Counted from the first letter of the stretch, positions 44,947 to 53,587 are shown. The stretch is 64,000 bases of DNA from Clostridium_T sp040217795 (GCA_040217795.1 JBEHWK010000006.1:1-64000), one strand, 5' to 3'. Notes: generated by a model from the sequence alone, not told the origin. A program made the numbers and translations.

Positions 44947-46311
44947 CTAATATGATATTTCTCTTTGATAATTTCGTATTATATCTCCACTTTCATAATA
45001 ATACCTGTTTTTAACTGAATTATAAGTAGTACTTCCCGCAGGATAGCTGTAGGAAATTGTCTTTAATCTTGCATCATACACAGCTGTTATGAAATCAGTC
45101 ATGCTTAAACTTTGATCAATTCCTGACATTATATTATAAGCCCCTGTCGGCCCATGCTGTATAGCTGTAGAAAAAATCATGTTTCTTGTTGAATTGTACT
45201 GAAGAAGCCTTCCGGGGTCATAACCCTTACTCTTCGATATACTTACAAATCTGTCATAATAATTTTCCTTTGTATAGCTCAGCTGAAGAGCGTAAAATTC
45301 ATCATAATTTGAGGAAGCCAACTGTTTCCACGCTGCCTGGAAATTAGCTCCATATGTTTTTCCATCTGCAATATAGCCATTGTTTAAAATAGTGTAGAAC
45401 TCCTGCTTAGCTGAATAAAGCCAGGTAACAAATGCAGTCAAGCTTCCCACATTTGATGAAAACTGGAATGCACCATAAGATACACCTCCAAGGTCTCCGG
45501 TGCCGCTTGAAATTGCTCCGGGATCCCCGTTGGATTCATAATTTGCAGCTATGTTCCCAAACATGGAACCATTCCTGTCATCCTGTATAAAATCCAGGTA
45601 ACTTGGAACATATCCGGTAACTACTGTTGTGGCATTCTTGTACCACTTAAATTCATAGAACCCATAGGTACGCCTTACAATTTCAATTGTTGTGTTATTT
45701 GGCACCAAGTTCGCAGTTTTATATGTATTTGATGGCTGCGTCCTAATATAAAGATCATCCTGGGTTACAGCCAGTTTCTCCTTATATCCTGTAGTATTGT
45801 TAATAAGTTCTGTTCCGAACTTATTGTAGGCTCTTCCGTTTGTGCTTGAACCTACAGCATTTACGGCATCATATGAATTGGAAAATTTGTTCAGATATGT
45901 TTCTCCATCAAAAACCCAATATGAACTGTTGTCCCAAATAGTTTGTCCATTTAAATTGGAAGCTGTTCTTCCACTTGAACCTGCCGCAAGTTTAATTGCA
46001 TCCCCCAACTGATTATAACCGAATCCCTTAACTATATTTCCTGCTGAATCATATGCATTATAAAGAAGTCCTATATATTTGCTTACCATTACATTATCAT
46101 AAATATCCACTATTCCATCTTTATTCAAATCATATTTGGAATTACTTGTGTTGTAATACTTTGAAATCTCTGTCAAATCCTTTTGATCAACTATTCTGTC
46201 TGCATTTATATCCGGGTTTATTGTCAAGGCCTCCGCATTAATTCCTAAAGCTGTAAATGTCAGTATACCCGTTAATACCGATACTAAAACCTTATTCAAA
46301 TTTCTTCTCAT
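44947..46311 (-). CDS. Secreted dockerin/SH3-domain protein with lysozyme-like C-terminus
   Basis: The start 46311 follows CGGGGGGAACT and gives a 454-residue protein with signal peptide (1-28, ending INAEA). A dockerin-type pair of calcium loops follows (about 32-82: DINADRIVDQKDLTE, DLNKDGIVDIYDNVM), then an SH3b-like region (about 185-245: VTQDDLYIRTQPS, ANLVPNNTTIEIVRR). The C-terminal 200 residues (NYESNGDPGAISSGTGDLGGVSYGAFQF) resemble endolysin/VgrG-linked peptidoglycan hydrolases, with E as a possible catalytic acid in NYESNGDPG. It likely cleaves or binds cell wall. The dockerin at the N-terminus is unusual, since cellulosomal dockerins are mostly C-terminal and no cohesin is here. 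Confidence 0.7.
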   Translation of the reverse strand: MRRNLNKVLVSVLTGILTFTALGINAEALTINPDINADRIVDQKDLTEISKYYNTSNSKYDLNKDGIVDIYDNVMVSKYIGLLYNAYDSAGNIVKGFGYNQLGDAIKLAAGSSGRTASNLNGQTIWDNSSYWVFDGETYLNKFSNSYDAVNAVGSSTNGRAYNKFGTELINNTTGYKEKLAVTQDDLYIRTQPSNTYKTANLVPNNTTIEIVRRTYGFYEFKWYKNATTVVTGYVPSYLDFIQDDRNGSMFGNIAANYESNGDPGAISSGTGDLGGVSYGAFQFSSNVGSLTAFVTWLYSAKQEFYTILNNGYIADGKTYGANFQAAWKQLASSNYDEFYALQLSYTKENYYDRFVSISKSKGYDPGRLLQYNSTRNMIFSTAIQHGPTGAYNIMSGIDQSLSMTDFITAVYDARLKTISYSYPAGSTTYNSVKNRYYYESGDIIRNYQREISY

Positions 46312-46478
46312 AGTTCCCCCCCGCGTTTCTTCCCTAACTTCAATTAGTACCACATTACGTTATAACAATTATATAACAAAAATCCCTTTATGTAGTTAAA
46401 AATTTAATAAAATATTGTTAATTTTGAAAGAATTTATTAGGAGATCTCCAATTGAGACTAAATATTCTGAATATTCCA

Positions 46479-46507
46479 TTGATTTATTTTTTGTTGTGTG
46501 TTATTAT
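46479..46507 (+). promoter_or_regulatory. Sigma-A type promoter of copy B
   Basis: TTGATT (46479-46484) and TATTAT (46502-46507), 17-bp spacer. The hexamer context TTGATTTATTTTT is shared with copy A. Confidence 0.75.
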
Positions 46508-46514
46508 TGATATA

Positions 46515-47305
46515 AGAAGTAATCTATTAAATTAGCTTTACTTCCTGCAAATCCTGACTGAAAAAATTAAAAAAGCGTCAATCTGTGAAACTAAAAGCAT
46601 CTATGTAAATGTTCCGAGATTAGGGGCTGGGGTTCAGTAATCAGAGAACAAGGTTTACGGTCAGTGTCTTAGTATCGAAGATTATTGCTGAGTTCAAAGA
46701 TTTGAGACAATGGTTCAAAATTAAGAACTGAGTTCAAAGATTATAGCGTAAATTTCAAAAATCAAAGAATAGGTTCAAAATTTAAAAACTAATGCTCAAA
46801 ATCAAAAACAGATTTATGATTAGAGAATAAACATCAAAAATCATAACAAAGTTAAGGTTATAAACCAAACTCAATATCAACGGATATGGTTCCCTGCTTC
46901 TTGATGTGATATCAAGTCAGAGAACAAATTACAGGTTAAGGAACAATGGTTCAATATGAAGATAATGTTTGAAGGTCAGAGAGTAAAAATCTAAAATCTT
47001 TGGGCAAGTTTCAAGTTTTAGAATCAAGCTTCAGTGTCAAAGAACAGAATTCGAGATCAGCGATTAACCATCAAAAATCAAAGAATATAGTTCAACATCA
47101 GAAAGTTAAGTTCAAGACCATTAAGATGCAAAAAATATACACACTGTAAAATGTAAAAGAAATTGATAATATATACGAAAAATATATTATCAGATCTCAG
47201 GAAAGGGCTGATAAGAATTCAAATAGATCCAATTCTAAGAATAGAGCCAGGGTTTGCTTAACCACCAGTTAGTTTTTATTAAAGACTGACTGGTGGTTAT
47301 TTGGT
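46515..47305 (+). ncRNA. Large structured repeat RNA candidate, copy B
   Basis: Predicted ~785-nt transcript on plus. The 5' hairpin is GAAGTAA/TTACTTC (46516-46544). GCAAATCCTG (46547-46556) pairs with CAGGGTTTGC (47248-47257) near the 3' end. About 24 degenerate ~20-nt units (consensus near GTTCAAAATCAAAGAATAA) lie at 46615-47130. The hairpin GATAATATAT/ATATATTATC with loop ACGAAAA is at 47165-47191, and the terminator is 47260-47298 (AACCACCAGTTAGT paired with ACTGACTGGTGGTT, then ATTTGG). Order and parts match copy A, and the stem bases have changed together. It accounts for most of the gene-free stretch 46312-47371. Confidence 0.65.
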
Positions 47306-47371
47306 TCGTGCACAATTTGCACCCCAAGGGATATGTTCAGCTTAAAAGCACGAAACAGCCCCTTGAGTGCT

Positions 47372-48181
47372 TTATTTCAGATAAGGGTCATATGTCATGT
47401 AAGCATGATTCTCTGTAACATATTCATCCTTTATAAATCCTATATTGTCATAAACTTTTCTGTAAATTGTGTTATTTCTTATATAACCACCCCAAAGACC
47501 AGGGGTTATTGAATGCTCCTTCTCATAAACTTCATATTTTATAATTGAAGACTCATTGCTTCTCCACTCTCCCATAAGCTTGTCTTCAGTTAAGTATACA
47601 ATAAGCTGGTAATCCTGATTTGTTCCATTATATATCTGCAGATCCAGCGAACTATAGGCACAGGTGGCTCCTGAACCAAAGGGCTGGGTTCTATTGGAGT
47701 CAGGAAATATATCATGACTATGACGATGTCTTTCAGTCACTGTTAAAGGAGTATGCAACGTCATCCAATATATTAAATTTGAAAGCTGACAAATCCCTCC
47801 TCCCACTCCAGCCTTAAAAGTGCCATCGGGACATAGTAAAAGCCCATCAAGATATCCTTTTTTATAAGTAAGCCTTCCTATAAGTTTCCAGTAAGAAAAA
47901 GTTTCTCCTGGTCTTAATACAATTCCATTTAACTTTTTCGCTGCTATTTTAAGATTCTGAATTTTATTATACTGCAACTGAATGTCAACCCCCCTCAGCT
48001 TTCTGATGAGAGGGGTTTCATGCGTGAAAACAATATATTTATACAATTGAACCTCAAAAGCTTTAGCGTATTTTTTCCCGCTTAGATACCAGTCTGCTAA
48101 ACGTTTTACTTCATAATATTTTTTGCCAAGATAAAATCTGACCCTGGACCTTTTTATGGGTTTCCTTTCTACATACACCAT
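47372..48181 (-). CDS. VanW-family protein
   Basis: A 269-residue protein with the VanW domain over most of its length: KLNGIVLRPGETFSYWKLIG and FKAGVGGGICQLSNLIYWMTLHTPL are the conserved motifs. VanW occurs in some vancomycin-resistance clusters and widely in Firmicutes with no known activity. No signal peptide or membrane segment is visible, so it appears cytoplasmic or is exported by other means. No other van genes are near, and resistance should not be inferred. The start is the first ATG, with GGAAGG upstream. Confidence 0.85.
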   Translation of the reverse strand: MVYVERKPIKRSRVRFYLGKKYYEVKRLADWYLSGKKYAKAFEVQLYKYIVFTHETPLIRKLRGVDIQLQYNKIQNLKIAAKKLNGIVLRPGETFSYWKLIGRLTYKKGYLDGLLLCPDGTFKAGVGGGICQLSNLIYWMTLHTPLTVTERHRHSHDIFPDSNRTQPFGSGATCAYSSLDLQIYNGTNQDYQLIVYLTEDKLMGEWRSNESSIIKYEVYEKEHSITPGLWGGYIRNNTIYRKVYDNIGFIKDEYVTENHAYMTYDPYLK

Positions 48182-48268
48182 TCTAACCCTTCCTTCCGAT
48201 AGATCTGAACTTCATTTATGGTATTATATGGTTACTTAGTGAAAATTCAACTTATGCATGTTGTATTG

Positions 48269-49030
48269 CTATTCACAAACAATCATATTTTTAGGTTTTT
48301 TCTTTTTAAGAGGAAACGCATTAACAAATATTGAGTCAAAATCTTTAATCTCAGCCCATGTACACAAGCCTTTTATATAATACTTTGAATCATCCATAAG
48401 AAGGTACTTATGGTTTGAACGTTTCATAACAGCGGATTTTATAGCACCTATATCAAATTCTGTCGTGAATACCTCGCCGCTGTCAATATCTATGCCGCTG
48501 ACTCCCAGAAATGCATGGTCAAAATGAAATCTGCTGACTTCTTCCAGTGTAATTGGTCCAAAACTCATGTCATAATTAAAATTAAACTGACCTCCTAAAA
48601 GATAAACCTCTCCCTTGAACTCTTTCGATAATTTTTTAAGCAAAAAATTGCTATTTGTAACTATCTTTATTTTCTTATATGTCAAAAAAGGAACTAAATT
48701 TGTCGGAGTTGTTCCAGAATCTATAAAAATACAATCTCCATCTTTAATTAATTCCGCTGCTCTTTCACATACTGATTCTTTTTGCGGAACATTGACCATT
48801 TCTTTTTCTACTACCGGCATTTCTGAAAGACCTGACAGAACATTCCCTAACTCTTTTTTTACAGCTCCGCCCCGTTCTCTTTGAATCTTGCCTTGATTTT
48901 CCAATGTCTTCAAGTCTCTTTGAATCGTTGATATAGAAACCCCCAACTCATCAGATAGCTTTTGTATTGAAACCGAAGGTTGTGTATTTAATCTCTCTAA
49001 TACATATAACAATCTTTCTTTCGCTAACAT
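48269..49030 (-). CDS. DeoR-family sugar-responsive transcriptional regulator
   Basis: The start ATG 49030 is 6 nt after AGGTG, giving 253 residues. Residues 1-57 are a DeoR winged helix (AKERLLYVLERLNTQPSVSIQKLSDELGVSISTIQRDLKTL). The rest is a DeoRC sugar-phosphate sensor domain (ISSG-type pocket IFIDSGTTPTNLVPFL, VTNSNFLLKKLS, FDHAFLGVSGID). Members bind phosphorylated sugars. It lies 98 bp downstream of manA on the same strand, so the two are probably co-transcribed, and a phosphosugar of mannose or fructose metabolism is a likely effector. Phased repeats ahead of manA are a candidate target. Confidence 0.9.
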   Translation of the reverse strand: MLAKERLLYVLERLNTQPSVSIQKLSDELGVSISTIQRDLKTLENQGKIQRERGGAVKKELGNVLSGLSEMPVVEKEMVNVPQKESVCERAAELIKDGDCIFIDSGTTPTNLVPFLTYKKIKIVTNSNFLLKKLSKEFKGEVYLLGGQFNFNYDMSFGPITLEEVSRFHFDHAFLGVSGIDIDSGEVFTTEFDIGAIKSAVMKRSNHKYLLMDDSKYYIKGLCTWAEIKDFDSIFVNAFPLKKKKPKNMIVCE

Positions 49031-49127
49031 CTTCATCACCTATAACAATTATACTCTTTTATAAAGTATACCTTGTAATTCAAAAAGCCTCAACAGATTG
49101 GATTATTTTTAGTCAGATATTTCAAAA

Positions 49128-50066
49128 TTAAATTGTTGAAATCATTATAGAAACATTTCCTGTAATCAATACATCTTTATATCCTGAGGAAATTATAAAA
49201 TTATCACCTTTTTTTATTTTTTCTTCTTCTACGATTCCAGAACCTTCCACCACTGTGCAAAGAAGAAAAGAATCATTTGTAAGATTAACTTTTCCATTAA
49301 CATCATATTTGAATGTACTGAAGTATTCACTTTTTATATAAACATTCTTTTTGTAGCCTTCTCCTCTTTCAACATCTGAAGTAAAGGTTGTATCTATCTT
49401 TTGAGGTACTGTTATAACATCTATAGATTTTTTTGTGTGAAGCTCTCTTTCCTTGCCAGTTTTCTTATCAGCTCTTTTATAATCAAACAAACGATAAGTC
49501 AAATCAGATGCCTGCTGGATTTCGTAAATCAATGTATTCTTACAAATAGCATGGACTGTTCCTGAAGGTATATAAAAGAAGTCTCCAGCTTTAATATTCT
49601 GGTAATTTAACAATTCATCAAATTTATTGTTCTCTATCATATTTGCAAGCTCTTCTTTTGTAGCTGTATTATGCCCTATTTCCAGCAGTGCATCCTCGTC
49701 AGCGTCAACAATATACCACGCTTCTGTTTTACCGAATTTCTGCCCCTCAACTTCTTTTGCATATTTATCATCAGGATGTACCTGTATTGAAAGATCATCT
49801 GCAGCATCTATAAGCTTCACAAGCAGCGGGAATTGGGGATTTTTAATATTTCCAAACAATTCTCTATGTTTTTCATATAACCATGACAAGGTCTTTCCCT
49901 TAAATTCTCCACTTTCTATTTCACAGTCACCATTGCTATGTGCTGATATAGCCCAGCATTCACCAGTAGTTTCTGATGGTATGTCATACCCAAAATATGT
50001 CCTGAGTTTTGTTCCTCCCCATATTTTTTCCCGAAAAACCGGCTTTAATTTTATTATATTATCCAT
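49128..50066 (-). CDS. manA: Mannose-6-phosphate isomerase, class I
   Basis: Zinc-dependent isomerase of mannose 6-phosphate and fructose 6-phosphate. The 312 residues show the short class I (Firmicute ManA/Pmi) form. Motifs IWGGTKLRTYFGYDIP, the first zinc ligands in DDLSIQVHPDDKYA, the FFYIPSGTVHAI region with catalytic-site residues, and a cupin end GDNFIISSGYKDV are all visible. The start follows GGGGGGTAAACA. Its promoter (50252-50280) and the 10-bp-phased array lie about 190 bp upstream, leaving a long leader. It connects imported mannose, or cell-surface GDP-mannose supply, to glycolysis. Confidence 0.95.
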   Translation of the reverse strand: MDNIIKLKPVFREKIWGGTKLRTYFGYDIPSETTGECWAISAHSNGDCEIESGEFKGKTLSWLYEKHRELFGNIKNPQFPLLVKLIDAADDLSIQVHPDDKYAKEVEGQKFGKTEAWYIVDADEDALLEIGHNTATKEELANMIENNKFDELLNYQNIKAGDFFYIPSGTVHAICKNTLIYEIQQASDLTYRLFDYKRADKKTGKERELHTKKSIDVITVPQKIDTTFTSDVERGEGYKKNVYIKSEYFSTFKYDVNGKVNLTNDSFLLCTVVEGSGIVEEEKIKKGDNFIISSGYKDVLITGNVSIMISTI

Positions 50067-50251
50067 TGTTTACCCCCCCTGATTATGGTATCTACTATAT
50101 TTAATTAAATCGAATAATATCAATGACGCCTTATGACTTATCTTAAACTATTTTGAACAATACTTTGAAACCGGTCTTCAAGTGAATTAACTGGCTACAT
50201 AACTTGTATAACTTTAAAATATCTTAAGTTTATAATTCACTTCTTGCTTTC

Positions 50252-50280
50252 AGTATACTCCTAACAATACAACTTCGCAA
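50252..50280 (-). promoter_or_regulatory. Promoter of manA
   Basis: TTGCGA (50280-50275) and TATACT (50257-50252), 17-bp spacer on the minus strand. The leader to the manA start is about 180 nt. Confidence 0.6.
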
Positions 50281-50334
50281 TCATTTTTATTCATTTCAAT
50301 TCATAACAATTCATATTTAGTCATTTTAAATCAC
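50281..50334. promoter_or_regulatory. Helically phased TCAT array upstream of manA
   Basis: TCAT begins at 50281, 50291, 50301, 50311 and 50321, and TCAC at 50331: exactly 10 bp apart, adjoining the upstream side of the -35 box. On the minus strand this reads ATGA repeats. One repeat per helix turn puts all on one face of the DNA. The rest of 50067-50665 holds the two promoters and the AT-rich leader; no gene is seen. Confidence 0.55.
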
Positions 50335-50548
50335 TTCACAATGCTGATTAAATTAAAATCCCATCAGAAATGCCAGATATTTAGACAACATAGAATGGGA
50401 ACATCTGAACCGTTGGCTTTCTCACATTAAATAAGTCACCTTTATTCAAAACACTTCATTTATATTCACCCGATTCAAAAATAACGATCTAACCAAAGCA
50501 ATTGTCATAGAGAATCTTCCCTCTTCAATAATCCATTTATACCAAATG

Positions 50549-50577
50549 TTGACAAGGTAGTTTTATGGTAGTAAAAT
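50549..50577 (+). promoter_or_regulatory. Promoter of the tRNA-Pro/tRNA-Gly unit
   Basis: Consensus TTGACA (50549-50554) and TAAAAT (50572-50577), 17-bp spacer, about 90 bp ahead of the first tRNA. Confidence 0.75.
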
Positions 50578-50665
50578 ATTAATTGTAGTTGCGATGCATC
50601 GTTTACATAGATTGCATACAAACTTATTCACAAGTATTAAATAACAGTGCACCATTATTACATTT

Positions 50666-50741
50666 CGGGGTGTGGCGCAGATGGGAGCGCGCGTGGTTCG
50701 GGATCATGAGGTCGCAGGTTCAATCCCTGTCACCCCGACCA
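50666..50741 (+). tRNA. trnP: tRNA-Pro (anticodon CGG)
   Basis: Cloverleaf with acceptor CGGGGTG/CACCCCG, anticodon stem CGTGG/TCATG around loop TTCGGGA (CGG), T arm GCAGGTTCAATCCCTGT, and encoded CCA. 76 nt. It reads the proline codon CCG, which is rare in AT-rich genomes. Confidence 0.95.
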
Positions 50742-50746
50742 ACCTT

Positions 50747-50820
50747 GCGGGTGTAGCTCAATGGCAGAGCCCTAGCTTCCCAAGCTAGTTACGTGGGTTC
50801 GATTCCCATCATCCGCTCCA
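50747..50820 (+). tRNA. trnG: tRNA-Gly (anticodon CCC)
   Basis: Acceptor GCGGGTG/CATCCGC, anticodon stem CTAGC/GCTAG around TTCCCAA (CCC), T arm GTGGGTTCGATTCCCAT, and encoded CCA. 74 nt, 5 bp after tRNA-Pro. It reads GGG. Confidence 0.96.
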
Positions 50821-50873
50821 TAGTAAGAACATAACGCAGTAAACTATGAGCCTCAATATTGAATCTATAATAG

Positions 50874-50905
50874 AAAAGACACCCATTGGGGTGCCTTTTG
50901 TATTT
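50874..50905 (+). terminator. Terminator of the tRNA unit
   Basis: CACCC pairs with GGGTG, extended by AAAAG/CTTTT pairs, followed by TTTTGTATTTT. Confidence 0.75.
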
Positions 50906-51009
50906 TGCATATATATCATAAAAATCCATATTAAATTTTAAATTTGCAGTCACTTTCTCCTATGTATTAAATAATATATACAGATATAAAGCATATTAGG
51001 AGTATTAAC

Positions 51010-51681
51010 ATGTTATATTTTTTCCCGGTACATGATGAATGTTTTGAACACTTCAGTTATGGTTACCCCAAGGATGAATGGTATTGGTCCCCCATGGACA
51101 TAAGGACTGATGAAATAACAAATGAAACAGTCATCGATAAGTGGAATACCATCTCACCTCGGCCTGCACCAAAACTGAAATCAGTAGCAGTTAATCCCAA
51201 AACTACCGCACTGTTAATACTAGATATAGAGAACTCTATATGCAAAAATCCCCCCTGTATAAGCTCTATTCCTGCAATTAAGAAGTTACTGACAGAGGCC
51301 CGGAGGAATGGCATGATGGTCATTTATAGCCTTATACCTATGGGAACTCCTCAAGATATTAACCGTCAGATAGCACCTTTGCCAGGTGACTCCATTGTGA
51401 AATCAAATGTTGATAAGTTCTATCAAACCAACTTAGAGGAAATATTACGCAAAAATGGCATCAGAACTGTTATAGTAACCGGCTATGCTGCTAATGGGGC
51501 AGTTCTTCACACAGCCACCGGTGCTGCTATCCGAGGCTTAAATGTTATTGTTCCCGTTGACTGCATGTCTGCCGATAATCCTTATGCTGAGCAATATACC
51601 GCATGGCATATGCTTAATGCTCCCGGAACCAGAAATCAGGCAGTCCTTACAAAAGTTAATTTAATCAGCTTTTTACCATAA
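51010..51681 (+). CDS. Isochorismatase-family hydrolase-like protein lacking the catalytic cysteine
   Basis: A 223-residue protein. The isochorismatase/nicotinamidase fold covers residues ~58-215: ALLILDIENS (catalytic Asp), VKSNVDKFYQTNLEEIL (catalytic Lys region) and RTVIVTGYAANGAVLHTA. In active cysteine hydrolases the last segment has a Cys after the glycine/asparagine (for example TNxCV); here the position reads NGAV, so the nucleophile is Ala. A related subgroup with NGAVL is common in bacteria and may have other chemistry. A 55-residue N-terminal extension (EWYWSPMDIRTDE) is not part of the fold. It starts at ATG 51010 after TAGGAG. Single gene. Confidence 0.8.
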   Translation: MLYFFPVHDECFEHFSYGYPKDEWYWSPMDIRTDEITNETVIDKWNTISPRPAPKLKSVAVNPKTTALLILDIENSICKNPPCISSIPAIKKLLTEARRNGMMVIYSLIPMGTPQDINRQIAPLPGDSIVKSNVDKFYQTNLEEILRKNGIRTVIVTGYAANGAVLHTATGAAIRGLNVIVPVDCMSADNPYAEQYTAWHMLNAPGTRNQAVLTKVNLISFLP

Positions 51682-51751
51682 AAATTTATTAATGTATCTC
51701 AATTCCCGTAATATAGGTTTCGTGCTCAAACTCTCCACACTGTCAAAAATT

Positions 51752-51796
51752 ATCACAACCTGCAGGCAGGTTTTTAAGCCGCTTACAGGTTGTGAT
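51752..51796. terminator. Bidirectional hairpin between convergent genes
   Basis: ATCACAACCTG (51752-51762) pairs with CAGGTTGTGAT (51786-51796) around a 23-nt loop. Confidence 0.6.
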
Positions 51797-51851
51797 TCAT
51801 TTCTCTGTTAATATTTTTTCTAAATATATTCTACTTTCACCTCCCGAGGCA

Positions 51852-52199
51852 CTATGACTTGCCAATATCTTCAAACCATTCATTGATAATTGGTAAAACA
51901 TTAATTACAGGCTCCTCATAAGGATGATTCTTTCTAATGACTTTCAAAACATCCTTAAGGAGTTCTTTTTTGCATCTGAATTCCATTTTACACTCTTCAC
52001 CTTCGCACATTTTATCCACTTCACCATCAAATGGATCTGAACCCTCCAAGGGTCTCCAATATCCTTTTACATTTGTTACAGAATAAACATTATCATAATT
52101 ACCCACAGTCAGAGCACCTGTTTTGTTAAGTTCATCTCTTAGTTTTATTACATATTCCTCAGGAACATATATTTCAATTTTTACTTCTTTAAATTCCAT
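51852..52199 (-). CDS. NIF3 C-terminal / YqfO-like domain protein
   Basis: A 115-residue CutA/PII-like fold protein: KIEIYVPEEYVIKLRDELNKTGALTVGNYDNVYSVTNVKGYWRPLEGSDPF is the sequence typical of the domain inserted in YqfO/NIF3 proteins, and HPYEEPVINVLPI is the matching end. Stand-alone versions are frequent in Firmicutes. Function unknown; the fold often binds metals or small ligands. A pair CEGEEC is present in the middle. It follows AGAGGATCC before the start. Confidence 0.85.
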   Translation of the reverse strand: MEFKEVKIEIYVPEEYVIKLRDELNKTGALTVGNYDNVYSVTNVKGYWRPLEGSDPFDGEVDKMCEGEECKMEFRCKKELLKDVLKVIRKNHPYEEPVINVLPIINEWFEDIGKS

Positions 52200-52369
52200 A
52201 GTGGATCCTCTCCCTTTAACATTACCAATAATTCCTTATGTATGCATTACTGATATTATAACATTTTACTGAATTAATGTTGTTGTTCCGGCCCTTTTGT
52301 CCGGCCATTTGTATCAAGAATTTAAAGCCTGGAATATACTATTGGGATAAGAATATTTGAGGTGATAGA

Positions 52370-53587
52370 TTGAGTAATCTGCCTATCCACAATTCACTTT
52401 TTCAAAGCCCTGAATTCTTAAAAGATCAGATCTTTTCAACCCTGAAGTTTTATTACCCCAGATGCATGGATTATAAAAACGGAGGTTATTTCAACTGCTT
52501 TTTAGACGATGGAACCATTTGTGATTATGAAACTAAGCACCTGGTAGGCACTTGCCGTTTCATATACAATTTCAGTATAGGAAGAATTCTGGACAAAAAT
52601 GCCCGATGGTGCCTTGAAGGCATAGAACAAGGCTTAAAATTTTTGCAGAACTTTCATCTTGATACTAAAAATGGCGGTTATTACTGGATATTGAAGGGAC
52701 AAAAACCTGTGGACACAACAAAATTTGCCTATGGTCATGCTTTTGTTCTTTTAGCAGCCTCTAAAGCTTTCCAGGCCGGAGTACCTTATGCTAAGGATAT
52801 AATGGAGTATACTTATAATATATTAGAAGATCATTTTTGGCAGCCTCAGTATAATCTCTACGTTGATCAGATAACTCCTGACTGGTCAAGGGTATATCCC
52901 TACAGAGGCCAAAATTCAAATATGCATATGTGTGACGCTATGATATCAGCCTATGAGGCTGCAGGTGATTCAAAATATCTTGAAAGAGCCTATACATTGG
53001 CTAAATCCGTCACTATTAGCTTAGCTTCTCAAGCCAGAGGTTTAATATGGGAAAATTACCATACTGACTGGACAGTTGACTGGACATATCGCGAGAAAGA
53101 TGAATCTCTTGCTCAATTCAGACCAACAGGTTTTGTTCCTGGTCATCAACTGGAATGGGCTAAAATATTAATGTTGCTGGACAGACATCGACGCAGGAAA
53201 TGGTTGTTAGAAAAAGCTCAGTATTTATACCACTATGCTATCAGGAGAGGTCTGGACTGTAAATATGGAGGGATATTTTATCTGTTATCCAGGGAAGGAA
53301 ATGTGATAGACACAGATAAGCGGTACTGGGTGGAATCTGAAACTATAGGTGCTTCTTTACTTCTCGCAGGTAGAACTGACTCACCATACTATTGGCATAT
53401 GTATGATTTAATATTCTCATATTGCTGGGACTTTTTCATAGATCACCGTTACGGCGGCTGGTATAACATATTGAATCTCAAAAACGTCAGATACAGCAAT
53501 ATCAAGAGCCCTGTTACCAAGACTGATTATCACCCTATAACCAACTTCTATGAAACTCTTAGAGTTCTTGAAGAATATAAATGTTAA
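52370..53587 (+). CDS. AGE family sugar epimerase/isomerase
   Basis: A 405-residue (alpha/alpha)6-barrel of the N-acylglucosamine 2-epimerase superfamily, which includes RenBP, mannose isomerase and cellobiose 2-epimerase. Conserved marks are GGYFNCFLDDG, KHLVGTCRFIYNFS, FAYGHAFVLLAASKAF, NSNMHMCDAMISAYEA, GFVPGHQLEWAKILM and RYWVESETIGASLLLAG. Catalytic histidines are expected in the GHxxE and (H)xMH motifs, which are present. The length suits the mannose isomerase (YihS-like) or epimerase branch; substrate not decided. TTG start follows GAGGTGAT. It has a strong terminator of its own. Confidence 0.88.
   Translation: MSNLPIHNSLFQSPEFLKDQIFSTLKFYYPRCMDYKNGGYFNCFLDDGTICDYETKHLVGTCRFIYNFSIGRILDKNARWCLEGIEQGLKFLQNFHLDTKNGGYYWILKGQKPVDTTKFAYGHAFVLLAASKAFQAGVPYAKDIMEYTYNILEDHFWQPQYNLYVDQITPDWSRVYPYRGQNSNMHMCDAMISAYEAAGDSKYLERAYTLAKSVTISLASQARGLIWENYHTDWTVDWTYREKDESLAQFRPTGFVPGHQLEWAKILMLLDRHRRRKWLLEKAQYLYHYAIRRGLDCKYGGIFYLLSREGNVIDTDKRYWVESETIGASLLLAGRTDSPYYWHMYDLIFSYCWDFFIDHRYGGWYNILNLKNVRYSNIKSPVTKTDYHPITNFYETLRVLEEYKC

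Noticed and set aside
46600..47140. CRISPR array
   Set aside because: There is no constant repeat of 24-40 nt with unique spacers, and no cas gene in the window.
47372..48181. VanW as a sign of vancomycin resistance
   Set aside because: No vanH, vanA/B, vanX or two-component system is near, and lone VanW proteins are common in Firmicutes.
51852..52199. CutA divalent cation tolerance protein
   Set aside because: The fold is similar, but the YWRPLEG and HPYEEP motifs are those of the NIF3/YqfO inserted domain.
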